This document shows positions 1 through 8,172 of a stretch of 64,000 bases of DNA, piece after piece. The stretch comes from Algoriphagus resistens (GTDB taxonomy: Bacteria; Bacteroidota; Bacteroidia; Cytophagales; Cyclobacteriaceae), in contig NZ_LMXN01000002.1 of the NCBI RefSeq assembly GCF_001442615.1, positions 62,001 through 126,000 of the forward strand. The letters are read 5' to 3'. Below the pieces are notes generated by a model, which saw nothing but the letters and a program-made list of their open reading frames with translations, was not told the origin of the DNA and did not search any database. Every line of letters begins with the position of its first letter. Positions within the stretch are counted from its first letter, which is position 1. The position numbers and the translations under genes were made by a program.

Positions 1-778
1 CCCTCGTGGTTCCGGCAATTTCAGATACAATTGCTTTTTCTTCATTGAGCAACGCATTGAGCAGGGTGGACTTGCCTGCATTGGGTTTACCTGCAATCAC
101 GGTAGGTACTCCGTTTTTGATCACATTTCCCAGGTCAAAACTAAGAATCAATTCTTCTACCACTCTCAAAAGGCGCTCAACAAGTGTTCTCAATTCTTCC
201 CGGCTTGCAAATTCCACATCTTCCTCACCGAAATCCAGCTCCAGTTCTATCATTGAAGCAAAATGAATCAGTTTACTTCTAAGTTCTTGTATCTCAGAGC
301 TGAATCCCCCTCTCATTTGGCTAAGTGCCGCCTGGTGTGAGGTTTCGGAATCTGCATGGATCAGGTCTGCCACAGCCTCTGCCTGCGCCAGATCAAATTG
401 CCCGTTAAGAAAAGCGCGCTGGGTAAACTCTCCCGGCTTTGCAGGGCGGGCGCCCTTGCGGATAAATAGTTTAAGAACCTGATTGATGATATAGGAAGAA
501 CCGTGCGTGGAGATCTCTACTACATTTTCTTTGGTAAAGGATCTGGGAGCGATAAAGAGCGAAACCAAAACCTCGTCGATGATTTTGTCGCCGTCCCGGA
601 TAGTCCCAAAATGTATGGTGTGGGATTCCTGCTTCTCTAGGTTTTTGCCGTAAAACACTTCGTTTGTCAGCTGAATGGCATTTTTTCCCGAAAGGCGGAT
701 CACAGCAATAGCTCCAACACCTTGAGGCGTAGCCAAAGCAATTATGGTGTCACTGTGCTCAGAAAGGTTAAAACTCAT
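1..778 (-). CDS. mnmE: tRNA modification GTPase MnmE (5' part; 3' end outside window)
   Basis: Reading leftward from an ATG at 778, about 259 residues are visible before the window edge. The N-terminal TrmE fold (the part that binds formyl-tetrahydrofolate) is followed by the start of the helical domain and then by the GTPase P-loop GKPNAGKST and the G2 motif GTTR close to the edge. MnmE works with MnmG to place a carboxymethylaminomethyl or related group on wobble U34 of certain tRNAs. The start overlaps the stop of the upstream thioredoxin-like gene as ATGA, so the two are probably co-translated. Assignment is firm from domain order and motifs; the C-terminal G4/G5 motifs and catalytic Cys cannot be seen. 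Confidence 0.95.
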   Translation of the reverse strand, partial: MSFNLSEHSDTIIALATPQGVGAIAVIRLSGKNAIQLTNEVFYGKNLEKQESHTIHFGTIRDGDKIIDEVLVSLFIAPRSFTKENVVEISTHGSSYIINQVLKLFIRKGARPAKPGEFTQRAFLNGQFDLAQAEAVADLIHADSETSHQAALSQMRGGFSSEIQELRSKLIHFASMIELELDFGEEDVEFASREELRTLVERLLRVVEELILSFDLGNVIKNGVPTVIAGKPNAGKSTLLNALLNEEKAIVSEIAGTTR

Positions 779-1227
779 TTTGCACCGATTCCATTATCTA
801 CGATTTGCCCCAATCCATCGAGAAACTCCATTGGCTGTCTATACCCCGGTAACTGGGTGATATTCCTTAGGGTAGGGTCGATGATCACAAAGTTGGGATA
901 AGAGTTTACGCGCATTGCCGCGGCCATTTTTGCCTCAGTATATTCTTTTCCTTTGAAGTCAAACTTACGTTTGTCGTCCTCAGCGTTCATTTTGACGGCG
1001 TAAAATTGACCATTGATATACTTGACAACAGCTGGGTCTGTGAAGGTTTCCTTATCCATCTTCTTACACCACCCGCACCAGTCAGTGTACACATCGATCA
1101 AGAGCATTTTGGGGTTGGCTTCAGCAGCAGCTACAGCTTCTTCAAATTTTAGCCATTCTATCTTGTCCTGTGCTTGCGCAAAGCGGGCAGTTACCAGAAT
1201 TAAGCCTATGATTACTATTTTTTTCAT
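775..1227 (-). CDS. exported thioredoxin-like protein (DUF255/thioredoxin fold)
   Basis: A 150-aa protein with a signal peptide ending near AQA at residue 19 and a thioredoxin-type CGWC motif at about residues 51-54 in the context [15 protein letters not shown]. This is typical of Bacteroidota periplasmic thioredoxin-family proteins annotated as DUF255-like. The ATG at 1227 was chosen because it starts directly at the charged signal-peptide n-region; an in-frame TTG five codons upstream would overlap the preceding permease gene. A cis-proline region (NSYPNFV) is also visible. Likely role: thiol reduction or thiol-disulphide exchange in the periplasm; the substrate is unknown. It sits between a metal permease and mnmE with 4-bp stop/start overlap to mnmE. 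Confidence 0.8.
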   Translation of the reverse strand: MKKIVIIGLILVTARFAQAQDKIEWLKFEEAVAAAEANPKMLLIDVYTDWCGWCKKMDKETFTDPAVVKYINGQFYAVKMNAEDDKRKFDFKGKEYTEAKMAAAMRVNSYPNFVIIDPTLRNITQLPGYRQPMEFLDGLGQIVDNGIGAK

Positions 1228-1238
1228 ACTTCTTGTTT

Positions 1239-2135
1239 TCAAATCTCCAACGGCTTGCCAGGTGCGGAAGTTCCGAATAACAAATTCGGCCTGATGCTCT
1301 TGATCAATGCACTTCCCAGAAAAACAACCCCGCCGACCGCCACCATCATCCCGGCAATAGAACTATCCACCACGTAGGCCAGGTAATAGCCCGCTAGTGC
1401 GATAAAAATACCTAAACCGCAGGTAAGTTTTATCAATGAGGTCAATTTTTTGGTCCAGAGGAAAGCAGTGGCGGGAGGGACTACCAGTAATGCTACAACA
1501 AGGATAGCGCCCACTGCTTCGAAACTGCTTACCGTAGTATAGGATACCATGCTCATCAGAGCAAGATTGATCGCTCCGGCAGGAAGCCCGATGACTATAC
1601 CGAAATTCTCATCAAAACTGGTTATGCTTAACTCCTTGTACAACAGAAATATGAATCCGCTCACCAAAACTAAATTCAAGATTGCTAAATAAGTGATTCT
1701 TGGCCCCATGCTAAAACCCGCATCGGTAATCCAAAGATCAATAGGCAGGTAGGCTATCTCACCATACAGCACGCATTCCTGGTCTAGGTCCACCTTGTAT
1801 GCGAGCATATTGATCAGGATAATCCCTATGGCAAACAGGAGTGTAAAGGTGATTCCAATAGATGCATCCAGCTGCACTTTGGCTTTTGTTTTGAGCCAAT
1901 TGATAATCAATGTAGTCAGTATGCCCAGTAAGCCAGCCCCAATGATAACCTCCAGTCCGCGCTGGCTGCCCGACACGAAGAAACCTATTACTATTCCGGG
2001 AAGTACTGCATGGGAGATGGCGTCTCCCGTCATGGACATTTTTCGCAGCATCATAAAAACACCAAGCAGTCCACATGAAATTGAAATAATGGATGCGGTG
2101 AAAATGATCAGAAATGCGTTTTGGTCAAAGCTCAT
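1239..2135 (-). CDS. manganese/zinc ABC transporter permease (TroD-like, ABC-3 family)
   Basis: A 298-aa polytopic membrane protein of the ABC-3 (ZnuB/TroC/TroD) family. Family hallmarks seen are the N-terminal MTGDAISHAVLPGI stretch and the VGAILVVALLVVPPATAFL segment in the C-terminal half; hydrophobic segments suggest eight or nine helices. It overlaps the preceding permease gene by 11 bp, so it is the second membrane subunit of the same importer. Family knowledge gives import of Mn2+ or Zn2+ from the periplasm; the metal cannot be fixed from the permease alone. Confidence 0.88.
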   Translation of the reverse strand: MSFDQNAFLIIFTASIISISCGLLGVFMMLRKMSMTGDAISHAVLPGIVIGFFVSGSQRGLEVIIGAGLLGILTTLIINWLKTKAKVQLDASIGITFTLLFAIGIILINMLAYKVDLDQECVLYGEIAYLPIDLWITDAGFSMGPRITYLAILNLVLVSGFIFLLYKELSITSFDENFGIVIGLPAGAINLALMSMVSYTTVSSFEAVGAILVVALLVVPPATAFLWTKKLTSLIKLTCGLGIFIALAGYYLAYVVDSSIAGMMVAVGGVVFLGSALIKSIRPNLLFGTSAPGKPLEI

Positions 2136-3417
2136 CGGTGTCGCGGGGGATAGTCTCCTGGTGAGGATCGAGTTTAGGATAATTTAACCTGTTTTCGAGC
2201 AATGCTTCGAGTTCAGGAGTAAGGATATGCTCCAGCTTTTCGGCTGAATCATGTACGTGATCGGGGGCGATATTCATGTACTCATTGAGGTATAGCTCCC
2301 AGAGCCTATGAAGCCGTACGATTCGTTTAGCTTCGGACTTTCCTTTTGGTGTAAAGGTTATAAGTCCCTGATCAACAGTAATTAGATTGTCACTGATTAA
2401 ATTGGTGATCGTATGCCTGGTGTCCTTCTTTTTGTAGGGAAAAGCCTCATAGATTTCTTCTATTGCGAATGTTTTTTTGCCTCCTTCCAAACCGTGGAAG
2501 ATGCTTTTTAATAGATGGTCTTGGTGCGTCTTTTTCAGGTAATGCTTTCTGGCCACGAAACGGGAGAGTACCCCTTTTTTTGGAGCAAAAAGAAATGATA
2601 CAAACGCAAATATTGAAAGGAAAACCACCACCCATGGTCCTGTGGGCATCTGTGGAATCACAAAGGATACATAGGTGCCTATAATTCCCGAAATAGCCGA
2701 AAATGCTCCCGCAATAAGTAGAAGCTTTCCGAGGTTGTCTGTCCAGAACCTGGCTGCCGCTCCGGGGGCGATCAGCAAGGCAGCCATTAGTACCACCCCG
2801 ATTGCCTGGATCCCGATCACCACGGCCAAAATCATCAGTACATTAAAGACCAGCCGAATCGCCCCCATGGGGTATCCGATTGACTTTCCGAAGTCGGCAT
2901 TGAAAACCAGCATGGAAAATTCCTTTCTGAAGACGGAAAGTGTAATAATAATCAGTATTGCCAGTCCTCCATAGATATAGAGGTCTTCCTCCAGGATAGC
3001 GATTGCGTTTCCGAAAATAAACTGATTCAGACCTGCCATTTCCGGGTTTCCTGACTTTTGGATGACTGTAAGAAAGACTATTCCGAAGCCAAAGAATATG
3101 GATAGGATTGAGGCGATAATGGCATCATCGCTTAATCTGGTATTGCTTTTCAGCCAAGAAGTAAGGAAGGTGGCCAGAGCTCCCGATAAAAATGCACCAC
3201 TGACGATGTAAATAGGATTTTTTTCACCTGCCAGCATAAAGCCTAGGCAGATGCCCGGTAGCACTGCATGGGAAATGGCGTCTCCGAGCAATGCTTTTTT
3301 GTCCAGAAAACTATACGTTCCCACGTATGCTGAGCCTATGCCCAGCAATATGATGCCGATAACCACAAAGGCGATCGAGGCATCCTGAAAGGTAAAGAAA
3401 TAGACAAAATCGCTCAT
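2125..3417 (-). CDS. metal ABC transporter permease fused to a DtxR-like domain (TroC-like)
   Basis: A 430-aa two-part protein. Residues 1 to about 285 form an ABC-3 permease with the conserved LLGDAISHAVLPGICLGF motif. Residues from about 300 form a soluble domain resembling the N-terminal and dimerisation domains of DtxR/MntR regulators: a winged-helix-like part with ITVDQGLITFTPKGKSEAK, then RLHRLWELYL, AEKLEHILTPELE and LNYPKLDPHQETIPR. The same landmarks (RKHRLWEVFL, AEELEHIQSP, LNYPKFDPHGDPIP) occur in the separate repressor at 5227-5889. TroC-like permeases with such tails are known in Bacteroidota. It starts in a TGATG overlap with the ATPase gene. The tail may sense cytoplasmic metal; that is inference. 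Confidence 0.88.
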   Translation of the reverse strand: MSDFVYFFTFQDASIAFVVIGIILLGIGSAYVGTYSFLDKKALLGDAISHAVLPGICLGFMLAGEKNPIYIVSGAFLSGALATFLTSWLKSNTRLSDDAIIASILSIFFGFGIVFLTVIQKSGNPEMAGLNQFIFGNAIAILEEDLYIYGGLAILIIITLSVFRKEFSMLVFNADFGKSIGYPMGAIRLVFNVLMILAVVIGIQAIGVVLMAALLIAPGAAARFWTDNLGKLLLIAGAFSAISGIIGTYVSFVIPQMPTGPWVVVFLSIFAFVSFLFAPKKGVLSRFVARKHYLKKTHQDHLLKSIFHGLEGGKKTFAIEEIYEAFPYKKKDTRHTITNLISDNLITVDQGLITFTPKGKSEAKRIVRLHRLWELYLNEYMNIAPDHVHDSAEKLEHILTPELEALLENRLNYPKLDPHQETIPRDTDEL

Positions 3418-4205
3418 CAGTTTTTCAATGGGTTAAAGTCTTTTTGCCTGATGATGTCAGTGACTTTGGTCAGCAGGTTGAGTTTTCCTCCATACGTTTT
3501 GCGCAAGAGTTCTTCGGTCACCACATCAGCTTTCGGACCGGATGCTACCAGATGAAGATTCAGCATAATGATCCAGTCGAAGTAATTCATCGCCGAATGT
3601 ATATCGTGGTGTACCACGATTACCGTCTTTCCGGAGGCAGTCATTTCCTGCAGAAGCTGGAAGATAGCAGTTTCTGTAGCCATATCCACTCCTGCAAAAG
3701 GTTCGTCCATCAGGTACAGATCAGCCTCTTGGGCAAGGGCTCTTGCAATGAAAACCCGCTGTTGCTGCCCCCCGGAAAGCTCAGAGATCTGTCGGTCTGT
3801 GAACGATTGCATTCCTACTTTTTCCAGACAGTCCAAGGCAATCTTCTTTTCTTTCTTTCCGGGTCTACGAAAAAGCCCGAGCTTTCCATAGGTACCCATC
3901 ATGACCACGTCCAGTACAGAGGCGGGGAAATTCCAATCTACGGATTCCCGCTGTGGTACATAGCTAATGCGGCTTCTGACGTCGTTTAACCCTCGGTCAA
4001 AAATCTTGATGTACCCGCCCGTGATTGGAACAAGTCCCATGATTGCTTTGATCAGCGTGGATTTTCCTGCCCCATTGGGGCCGAGAATTCCAATAAGCTT
4101 TCCCGCGGGCAGGCTCAGGTCCACGTTCCATAAAACAGGACTTTGATCATAACTTACCGTCAGATCATGTATTTCTAAAATAGGGGATTCTACGTGTGTG
4201 ATCAT
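3417..4205 (-). CDS. metal ABC transporter ATP-binding protein (TroB/ZnuC-like)
   Basis: A 262-aa ABC ATPase. Visible motifs are Walker A GPNGAGKST at residues 42-50, the Q-loop region YVPQRESVDWNFP, the signature LSGGQQQR, Walker B LYLMDEPFAGVD and the H-loop VVHHD. The VDWNFP sequence after the Q-loop is typical of manganese/zinc importers of this family. It powers uptake through the two downstream permeases. The start overlaps the binding-protein gene stop by 4 bp and its end overlaps the next permease start, indicating tight operon coupling. Confidence 0.93.
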   Translation of the reverse strand: MITHVESPILEIHDLTVSYDQSPVLWNVDLSLPAGKLIGILGPNGAGKSTLIKAIMGLVPITGGYIKIFDRGLNDVRSRISYVPQRESVDWNFPASVLDVVMMGTYGKLGLFRRPGKKEKKIALDCLEKVGMQSFTDRQISELSGGQQQRVFIARALAQEADLYLMDEPFAGVDMATETAIFQLLQEMTASGKTVIVVHHDIHSAMNYFDWIIMLNLHLVASGPKADVVTEELLRKTYGGKLNLLTKVTDIIRQKDFNPLKN

Positions 4206-5116
4206 TGGATTAGGCTTTCAAATATTACTTGAACATTGGTGCTTACCATTCCTATATAAGTGCCGGCAGAAGAGTCTTTGGCTCCCAGGCTATCGGTATA
4301 AAGCGGCCCTGCCAATTTGATTTCATGGTTCTGATTGGCGCAGCCGGCGACTACGGCTTCAATTGCTTTGGGCGAAATAGTCTGCTCTGCAAAGACCGCA
4401 TGGATATTCCGTTCTACGATGAAGCTCACCAGTCCGGTCAGGTCCCTCAGACCCGGTTCGCTCAATGTAGACAAGCCCTGCAGGCCCAGAACCTCCAGGT
4501 CATATGCTTTGCCAAAGTAAGAGAATGCATCATGGGCGGTGATCAAAGCCTGATTGGCTTTGCGCAGCTCGGAGACTTTGGCGAGATTATCCTGGTGCAA
4601 CAGGTCCAGTCGGGAGAGATAAGATTCGGTGTTTTTAGTTATTGTTGACTTCCATTCAGGCTGCCATTTTATTAATTCTTCTGAGGCATGTGATAAGGCC
4701 AAAGACCAAAGTGACACGTCAAACCAGATGTGCGGATCTACGGAGTGGGCTTCCGGTCCTGACCTTAATAGTAACTCCTTGGGAATGTCTTCTGAGACAT
4801 TGATCAGGTTTTGGCTGAAGGCCAGTTTCTCGAAAATCTCCGTCATTTTTCCTTCTAGAAAAAGTCCGTGATAAATGACCAGGTCTGCATTTTGGAGTAA
4901 ATCCAGGTCCCGCACGGAGGCTTTGTACAAATGCGGATCTACACCGGCGGGCATAAGTGAGACTACTTCCGCATTTTCGCCAACTAGATTTCTGATTCCA
5001 TCAGCTAGAATACTGGTTGTGGCTACAATCTGTGGCCGCGTTCTCTCTTTTGGATCCTTAAATTTGCATGCAAAAGAAAGTAGCAGTAAGGGCAATATCG
5101 TTAAGAACTTATTCAT
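4202..5116 (-). CDS. metal ABC transporter substrate-binding lipoprotein (TroA/ZnuA-like)
   Basis: A 304-aa cluster A-I solute-binding protein. The signal sequence ends in LLLSFAC, a lipobox with Cys17, so it is a lipoprotein. Likely metal ligands are the His residues in VDPHLYK, VDPHIWFD and ITAHDAFSYFG plus the acidic residue in LYTDSLG, a pattern most like TroA, which binds Mn and Zn. No His-rich loop typical of dedicated zinc ZnuA proteins is present, which leans towards manganese. It is the first structural gene after the regulator (110-bp gap) and overlaps the ATPase gene by 4 bp. Confidence 0.9.
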   Translation of the reverse strand: MNKFLTILPLLLLSFACKFKDPKERTRPQIVATTSILADGIRNLVGENAEVVSLMPAGVDPHLYKASVRDLDLLQNADLVIYHGLFLEGKMTEIFEKLAFSQNLINVSEDIPKELLLRSGPEAHSVDPHIWFDVSLWSLALSHASEELIKWQPEWKSTITKNTESYLSRLDLLHQDNLAKVSELRKANQALITAHDAFSYFGKAYDLEVLGLQGLSTLSEPGLRDLTGLVSFIVERNIHAVFAEQTISPKAIEAVVAGCANQNHEIKLAGPLYTDSLGAKDSSAGTYIGMVSTNVQVIFESLIQ

Positions 5117-5190
5117 CTGTTTATAATTTCTCTTTAGAGACCATTACCTGTTCCGGAATTTATCCGCGAGAATCCTGCATTCATTAATAT

Positions 5191-5240
5191 CCATCCAGTG
5201 TGTGAGATTTGGGACCATACTCGGTTTCATGACTGGATGG
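5191..5240. repeat. 9-bp inverted repeat spanning the repressor stop codon
   Basis: CCATCCAGT at 5191-5199 and ACTGGATGG at 5232-5240 are perfect inverted copies with a 32-nt loop. One arm lies in the last codons of the repressor gene and the other in the gap before the binding-protein gene. It could form an mRNA hairpin that sets regulator/transporter ratios, but there is no T-run, so it is not a normal terminator. Confidence 0.4.
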
Positions 5241-5889
5241 CCAAAATATTTGCTGCAACATCTTTGGACATAAAGAGTGTTTTCTTTTGATCGACGAGGA
5301 TTTCCATTGATCCATCGAACTCTACTTTGTCCAGAATTTTGATTCTTGCCCCGATATAAGCGCCTACTTTATCAAGGTATTTTAAGAAGGCTGCAGAGCT
5401 GTCTTTTACAGCAACAATCTGACCTGACTGATCTACTTCCATTTCGATAAGCGCAAGTCTGGGTCGTGCTCTTACATCCCCGTATTCATCCGGAATCGGG
5501 TCTCCATGCGGGTCGAATTTTGGGTAGTTCAAATAAGCATCCAAACGCTGGATGAGAAGCGGTGATTGTATGTGTTCCAGCTCTTCGGCTACCTCGTGGA
5601 CTTCATCCCAGGCGAACTGTAATTTGTCCACCAAAAACACTTCCCAAAGACGATGTTTCCTGATGGTCTGCAGCGCCCTTTTTTTACCTTCTTCAGTGAT
5701 GTTCACGCCGTAGTATTTTCGGTATTCGATCACCTGTTTATCACCTAGCTTTCTAAGCATGTCCGAGACTGATGCAGGTTTGGTTTTCATCTCTGCGGCC
5801 ACATCATTGGTGGACACACTTTTTGTACCTCCCTCGGATAGGTGATAGATGGCTTTCAGATAATTCTCTTCTGCGGTAGTCAGGGTCAT
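5227..5889 (-). CDS. DtxR/MntR-family metal-dependent transcriptional repressor
   Basis: A 220-aa regulator: an N-terminal winged helix (residues 1-60, recognition region TKPASVSDMLRKLG), a DtxR dimerisation and metal-binding domain (about 62-140, with HRLWEVFL, HEVAEELEH and FDPHGDPIP), and a C-terminal FeoA/SH3-like domain (about 150-218). It is a full-length DtxR-type protein. It precedes the binding protein, ATPase and two permeases, the order seen with troR-type genes except that the regulator is first here. Two palindromes of the form TTTAG-N6-CTAAA lie just upstream of its start and are candidate self-regulatory operators. Confidence 0.93.
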   Translation of the reverse strand: MTLTTAEENYLKAIYHLSEGGTKSVSTNDVAAEMKTKPASVSDMLRKLGDKQVIEYRKYYGVNITEEGKKRALQTIRKHRLWEVFLVDKLQFAWDEVHEVAEELEHIQSPLLIQRLDAYLNYPKFDPHGDPIPDEYGDVRARPRLALIEMEVDQSGQIVAVKDSSAAFLKYLDKVGAYIGARIKILDKVEFDGSMEILVDQKKTLFMSKDVAANILAIQS

Positions 5890-5926
5890 GGTATTCGATG
5901 TTATACTGAGGCAAATATAAAAATTA

Positions 5927-5944
5927 TTTTAGATATAGCTAAAA
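5927..5944. promoter_or_regulatory. candidate DtxR/MntR operator 1
   Basis: TTTTAGATATAGCTAAAA is an inverted repeat with arms TTTTAG/CTAAAA and a 6-bp centre, 38 bp upstream of the repressor ATG. It shares the form TTTAG-N6-CTAAA with the site at 6004. Position and symmetry suit binding by the dimeric repressor encoded next to it. Confidence 0.55.
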
Positions 5945-6003
5945 ATATATTCAATAGTGGCTAAAACGACTGTGGATAACCGATTTTCAAATGTGTTTAT
6001 TGA

Positions 6004-6019
6004 TTTAGCCTTGGCTAAA
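6004..6019. promoter_or_regulatory. candidate DtxR/MntR operator 2
   Basis: TTTAGCCTTGGCTAAA has perfect 7-bp arms around TT. It is the second copy of TTTAG-N6-CTAAA in the repressor upstream region, 77 bp from the first copy. Confidence 0.55.
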
Positions 6020-6203
6020 AATAAAATTAGTTTAAATTAAATACTGAGTTAAGTTGTTGTTTTATAGATGTTTGTGACTGTTAAAATTTTGCTTATTGTT
6101 GAAATGAGGTAGGAATATGCCAGTTTCCTGTTTGCGGAAACCGGTGTTAAAAACAGGGGGTAGGTGGATAAGTGTGGATAGTAATCCACATGCGGTTCAG
6201 GGC

Positions 6204-7325
6204 TTAAAGAGAGGAAATAGCCTGGATGAAATCTTCATGCTGGGATTTCCACAGAACAGGATCACCTGGGAATTGAGTGAAATACTCCTGTTCGAGCGCA
6301 TCAAAAAATTGCTGGGAAGCATGGGCTAAGTCTAAAAAATCTATGGGAAAGCCTCCCGAAAATGGAGCTAAAAAGTCCAGCCATTTAGGATTAACACCAA
6401 TCAAAACTGGCACTCCCAGGGCGGCCGATTCGAATAGTTTGGTAGGCATTTTATTCTTTATTGCCTCTTTGTTTTGGTAGGGTAAAACAGCAAAATCCAC
6501 CCCGGAATAACTGGCAATAATCTCTTCATGGGGGATAGGAAAAGGTGCTGAATTTAGTAGGATTTGTGGTGTGTTTTTACAGGCTTCAAGAAGCTGTACA
6601 CGGAAGCTTTCCAGCGGACAATGTCCTATAATTTTGAGTATGGATTTTGGGAATTCCTTTAAAATTTCCTTGAACCAGTGGACAGCGTCGAGTGTGCCAA
6701 AGGCAGGGGTAAGCGTGCCGGAAATCAGAAAACTGTATCCCTTTTGACGGGTAAACTTCAAGGGTGATACACGCTTGGTTGGTCCGGCATATCTATTCTC
6801 TAAAATCAGAAACGGAGCTTTCTCAGGCATCTCCTCTGTGTAGCAGTTCTCGGCAAGCAGAAATAAATCAATGCCTTTTACCCTTTCCATCCGCTTGATC
6901 ATTTTACCGACTCTTACCTTCTTAGCAGTACTTAACTCCGGATTGAGATCCAGGTTTTTTACATAATTTTCCTGCACATCATAGACGAGCCTGTAGCCCA
7001 GAATCTCTTTGAAAAGGGAGGCTATCGGAAGGTATTCATAGGTGCAGACAATGAGTATTTTTGGCCTAAGTTTTAGAAGTATTTTGGCAAATTTCAGCTG
7101 GGAGTAAATTCTTCCCCAAGTTGAACGGGTAGTGGAATTGGAAGAGTAAAAGTTTTCATCTTCGCAATTTTCTAAGGGCAATTGTGAAAATCCCATAAAA
7201 TTTAGGCGATATAGCCCTGTTTCTCGCAGTGAAAGGGCAAGCTTTCCCCAGGCTCTTGTATCTTTGGCGGGCTTAAGGCTTGACGCGATCAGGACAGGAA
7301 TCCGGTAAGCTGATTTTTCACTCAT
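6204..7325 (-). CDS. glycosyltransferase (GT4-like, GT-B fold)
   Basis: A 373-aa protein with the two-domain layout of GT-B glycosyltransferases. The N-terminal half holds KILIVCTYEYLPIASLF and LVYDVQENYVKN; the C-terminal half holds YSFLISGTLTPAFGT, ILKIIGHCP, and the donor-site region VDFAVLPYQNKEAIKNKMPTK followed by FESAALGVPVLIG. No signal peptide or membrane span is seen, so it is cytoplasmic or peripheral. Donor and acceptor cannot be predicted. It starts only 21 bp from the divergent dapD gene and has no glycan-synthesis neighbours. Confidence 0.75.
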   Translation of the reverse strand: MSEKSAYRIPVLIASSLKPAKDTRAWGKLALSLRETGLYRLNFMGFSQLPLENCEDENFYSSNSTTRSTWGRIYSQLKFAKILLKLRPKILIVCTYEYLPIASLFKEILGYRLVYDVQENYVKNLDLNPELSTAKKVRVGKMIKRMERVKGIDLFLLAENCYTEEMPEKAPFLILENRYAGPTKRVSPLKFTRQKGYSFLISGTLTPAFGTLDAVHWFKEILKEFPKSILKIIGHCPLESFRVQLLEACKNTPQILLNSAPFPIPHEEIIASYSGVDFAVLPYQNKEAIKNKMPTKLFESAALGVPVLIGVNPKWLDFLAPFSGGFPIDFLDLAHASQQFFDALEQEYFTQFPGDPVLWKSQHEDFIQAISSL

Positions 7326-7346
7326 TAAACGAAACTAAACAAAATA

Positions 7347-8162
7347 ATGGAACTGAAAACCATCATTGAAAAGGCCTGGGATAACCGGGAATTATTAAAG
7401 GAAGATACTACCCAACAAGCCATCAGAGCTGTAATTGCTAAGCTGGATGCAGGTGAAATCCGCGTAGCAGAACCGGCTGAAAGCGGAAATTGGAAGGTAA
7501 ATGACTGGGTGAAGAAGGCTGTTATTCTATATTTCCCTATCCAGAAGATGGAAACCATCGAGGTAGGGCCTTTTGAATTCCATGATAAAATGGCACTTAA
7601 GACCAATTATGCGGAGAAAGGTGTTCGTGTAGTTCCCCACGCTGTAGCCCGTTATGGGGCTTATCTGGCGTCGGGGGTGGTGATGATGCCAAGTTATGTT
7701 AATATTGGCGCATATGTGGACGGTGGCACGATGGTTGACACTTGGGCTACTGTAGGTTCCTGTGCGCAGATCGGCAAGAATGTTCATTTGAGCGGTGGAG
7801 TAGGGATCGGTGGAGTATTAGAGCCTATTCAGGCGGCACCTGTGATCATAGAAGATGGTGCTTTTATCGGGTCTAGAGCCATCATAGTAGAAGGCGTAAG
7901 AATCGGTAAGGAAGCCGTTATTGGGGCTGGCGTTACCTTGACGGCAAGTTCCAAAATCATAGATGTGACAGGGACCGAACCTGTAGAATACAAGGGTTAT
8001 GTGCCTGAGCGTTCTGTGGTGATCCCCGGATCAATTGCCAAAAAATTTGCAGCTGGCACTTTTCAGGTTCCCTGTGCTTTGATCATCGGACAAAGAAAAG
8101 CCTCCACAGATCTCAAGACATCTCTTAATGATGCGCTTAGGGATAATAGTGTAGCAGTATAA
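7347..8162 (+). CDS. dapD: 2,3,4,5-tetrahydropyridine-2,6-dicarboxylate N-succinyltransferase
   Basis: A 271-aa left-handed beta-helix acyltransferase. The N-terminal helical part starts MELKTIIEKAW, and hexapeptide repeats cover about residues 100-210 (for example YVNIGAYVDGGTMVDTWATVGS and GAFIGSRAIIVEGVRIG). Length and the GGVLEPIQAAPVIIEDGAFIG region match DapD. It succinylates tetrahydrodipicolinate in lysine and meso-diaminopimelate synthesis in the cytoplasm. Its ATG is 21 bp from the ATG of the divergent glycosyltransferase, so its promoter must overlap that gene. Confidence 0.96.
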   Translation: MELKTIIEKAWDNRELLKEDTTQQAIRAVIAKLDAGEIRVAEPAESGNWKVNDWVKKAVILYFPIQKMETIEVGPFEFHDKMALKTNYAEKGVRVVPHAVARYGAYLASGVVMMPSYVNIGAYVDGGTMVDTWATVGSCAQIGKNVHLSGGVGIGGVLEPIQAAPVIIEDGAFIGSRAIIVEGVRIGKEAVIGAGVTLTASSKIIDVTGTEPVEYKGYVPERSVVIPGSIAKKFAAGTFQVPCALIIGQRKASTDLKTSLNDALRDNSVAV

Positions 8163-8172
8163 ACCAACTATA

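Larger units (their letters stand above)
5890..6203. other. AT-rich gap with DnaA-box cluster; candidate oriC
   Basis: This 314-bp gap between the repressor and a glycosyltransferase is strongly AT-rich from about 5900 to 6110. It contains the perfect DnaA box TGTGGATAA at 5971-5979 (reverse of TTATCCACA) and three one-mismatch boxes packed together: GGTGGATAA at 6163-6171, TGTGGATAG at 6173-6181 and TAATCCACA at 6182-6190. The last two also form a 7-bp inverted repeat (6173-6190). Genes to the left run leftward and most genes to the right run rightward. Origin function is inferred; GC skew was not computed and dnaA is not in the window. Confidence 0.45.

Noticed and set aside
6..266. Forward open frame of 86 codons at the left edge
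   Set aside because: It is antisense to mnmE, whose frame on the other strand shows the full GTPase P-loop.
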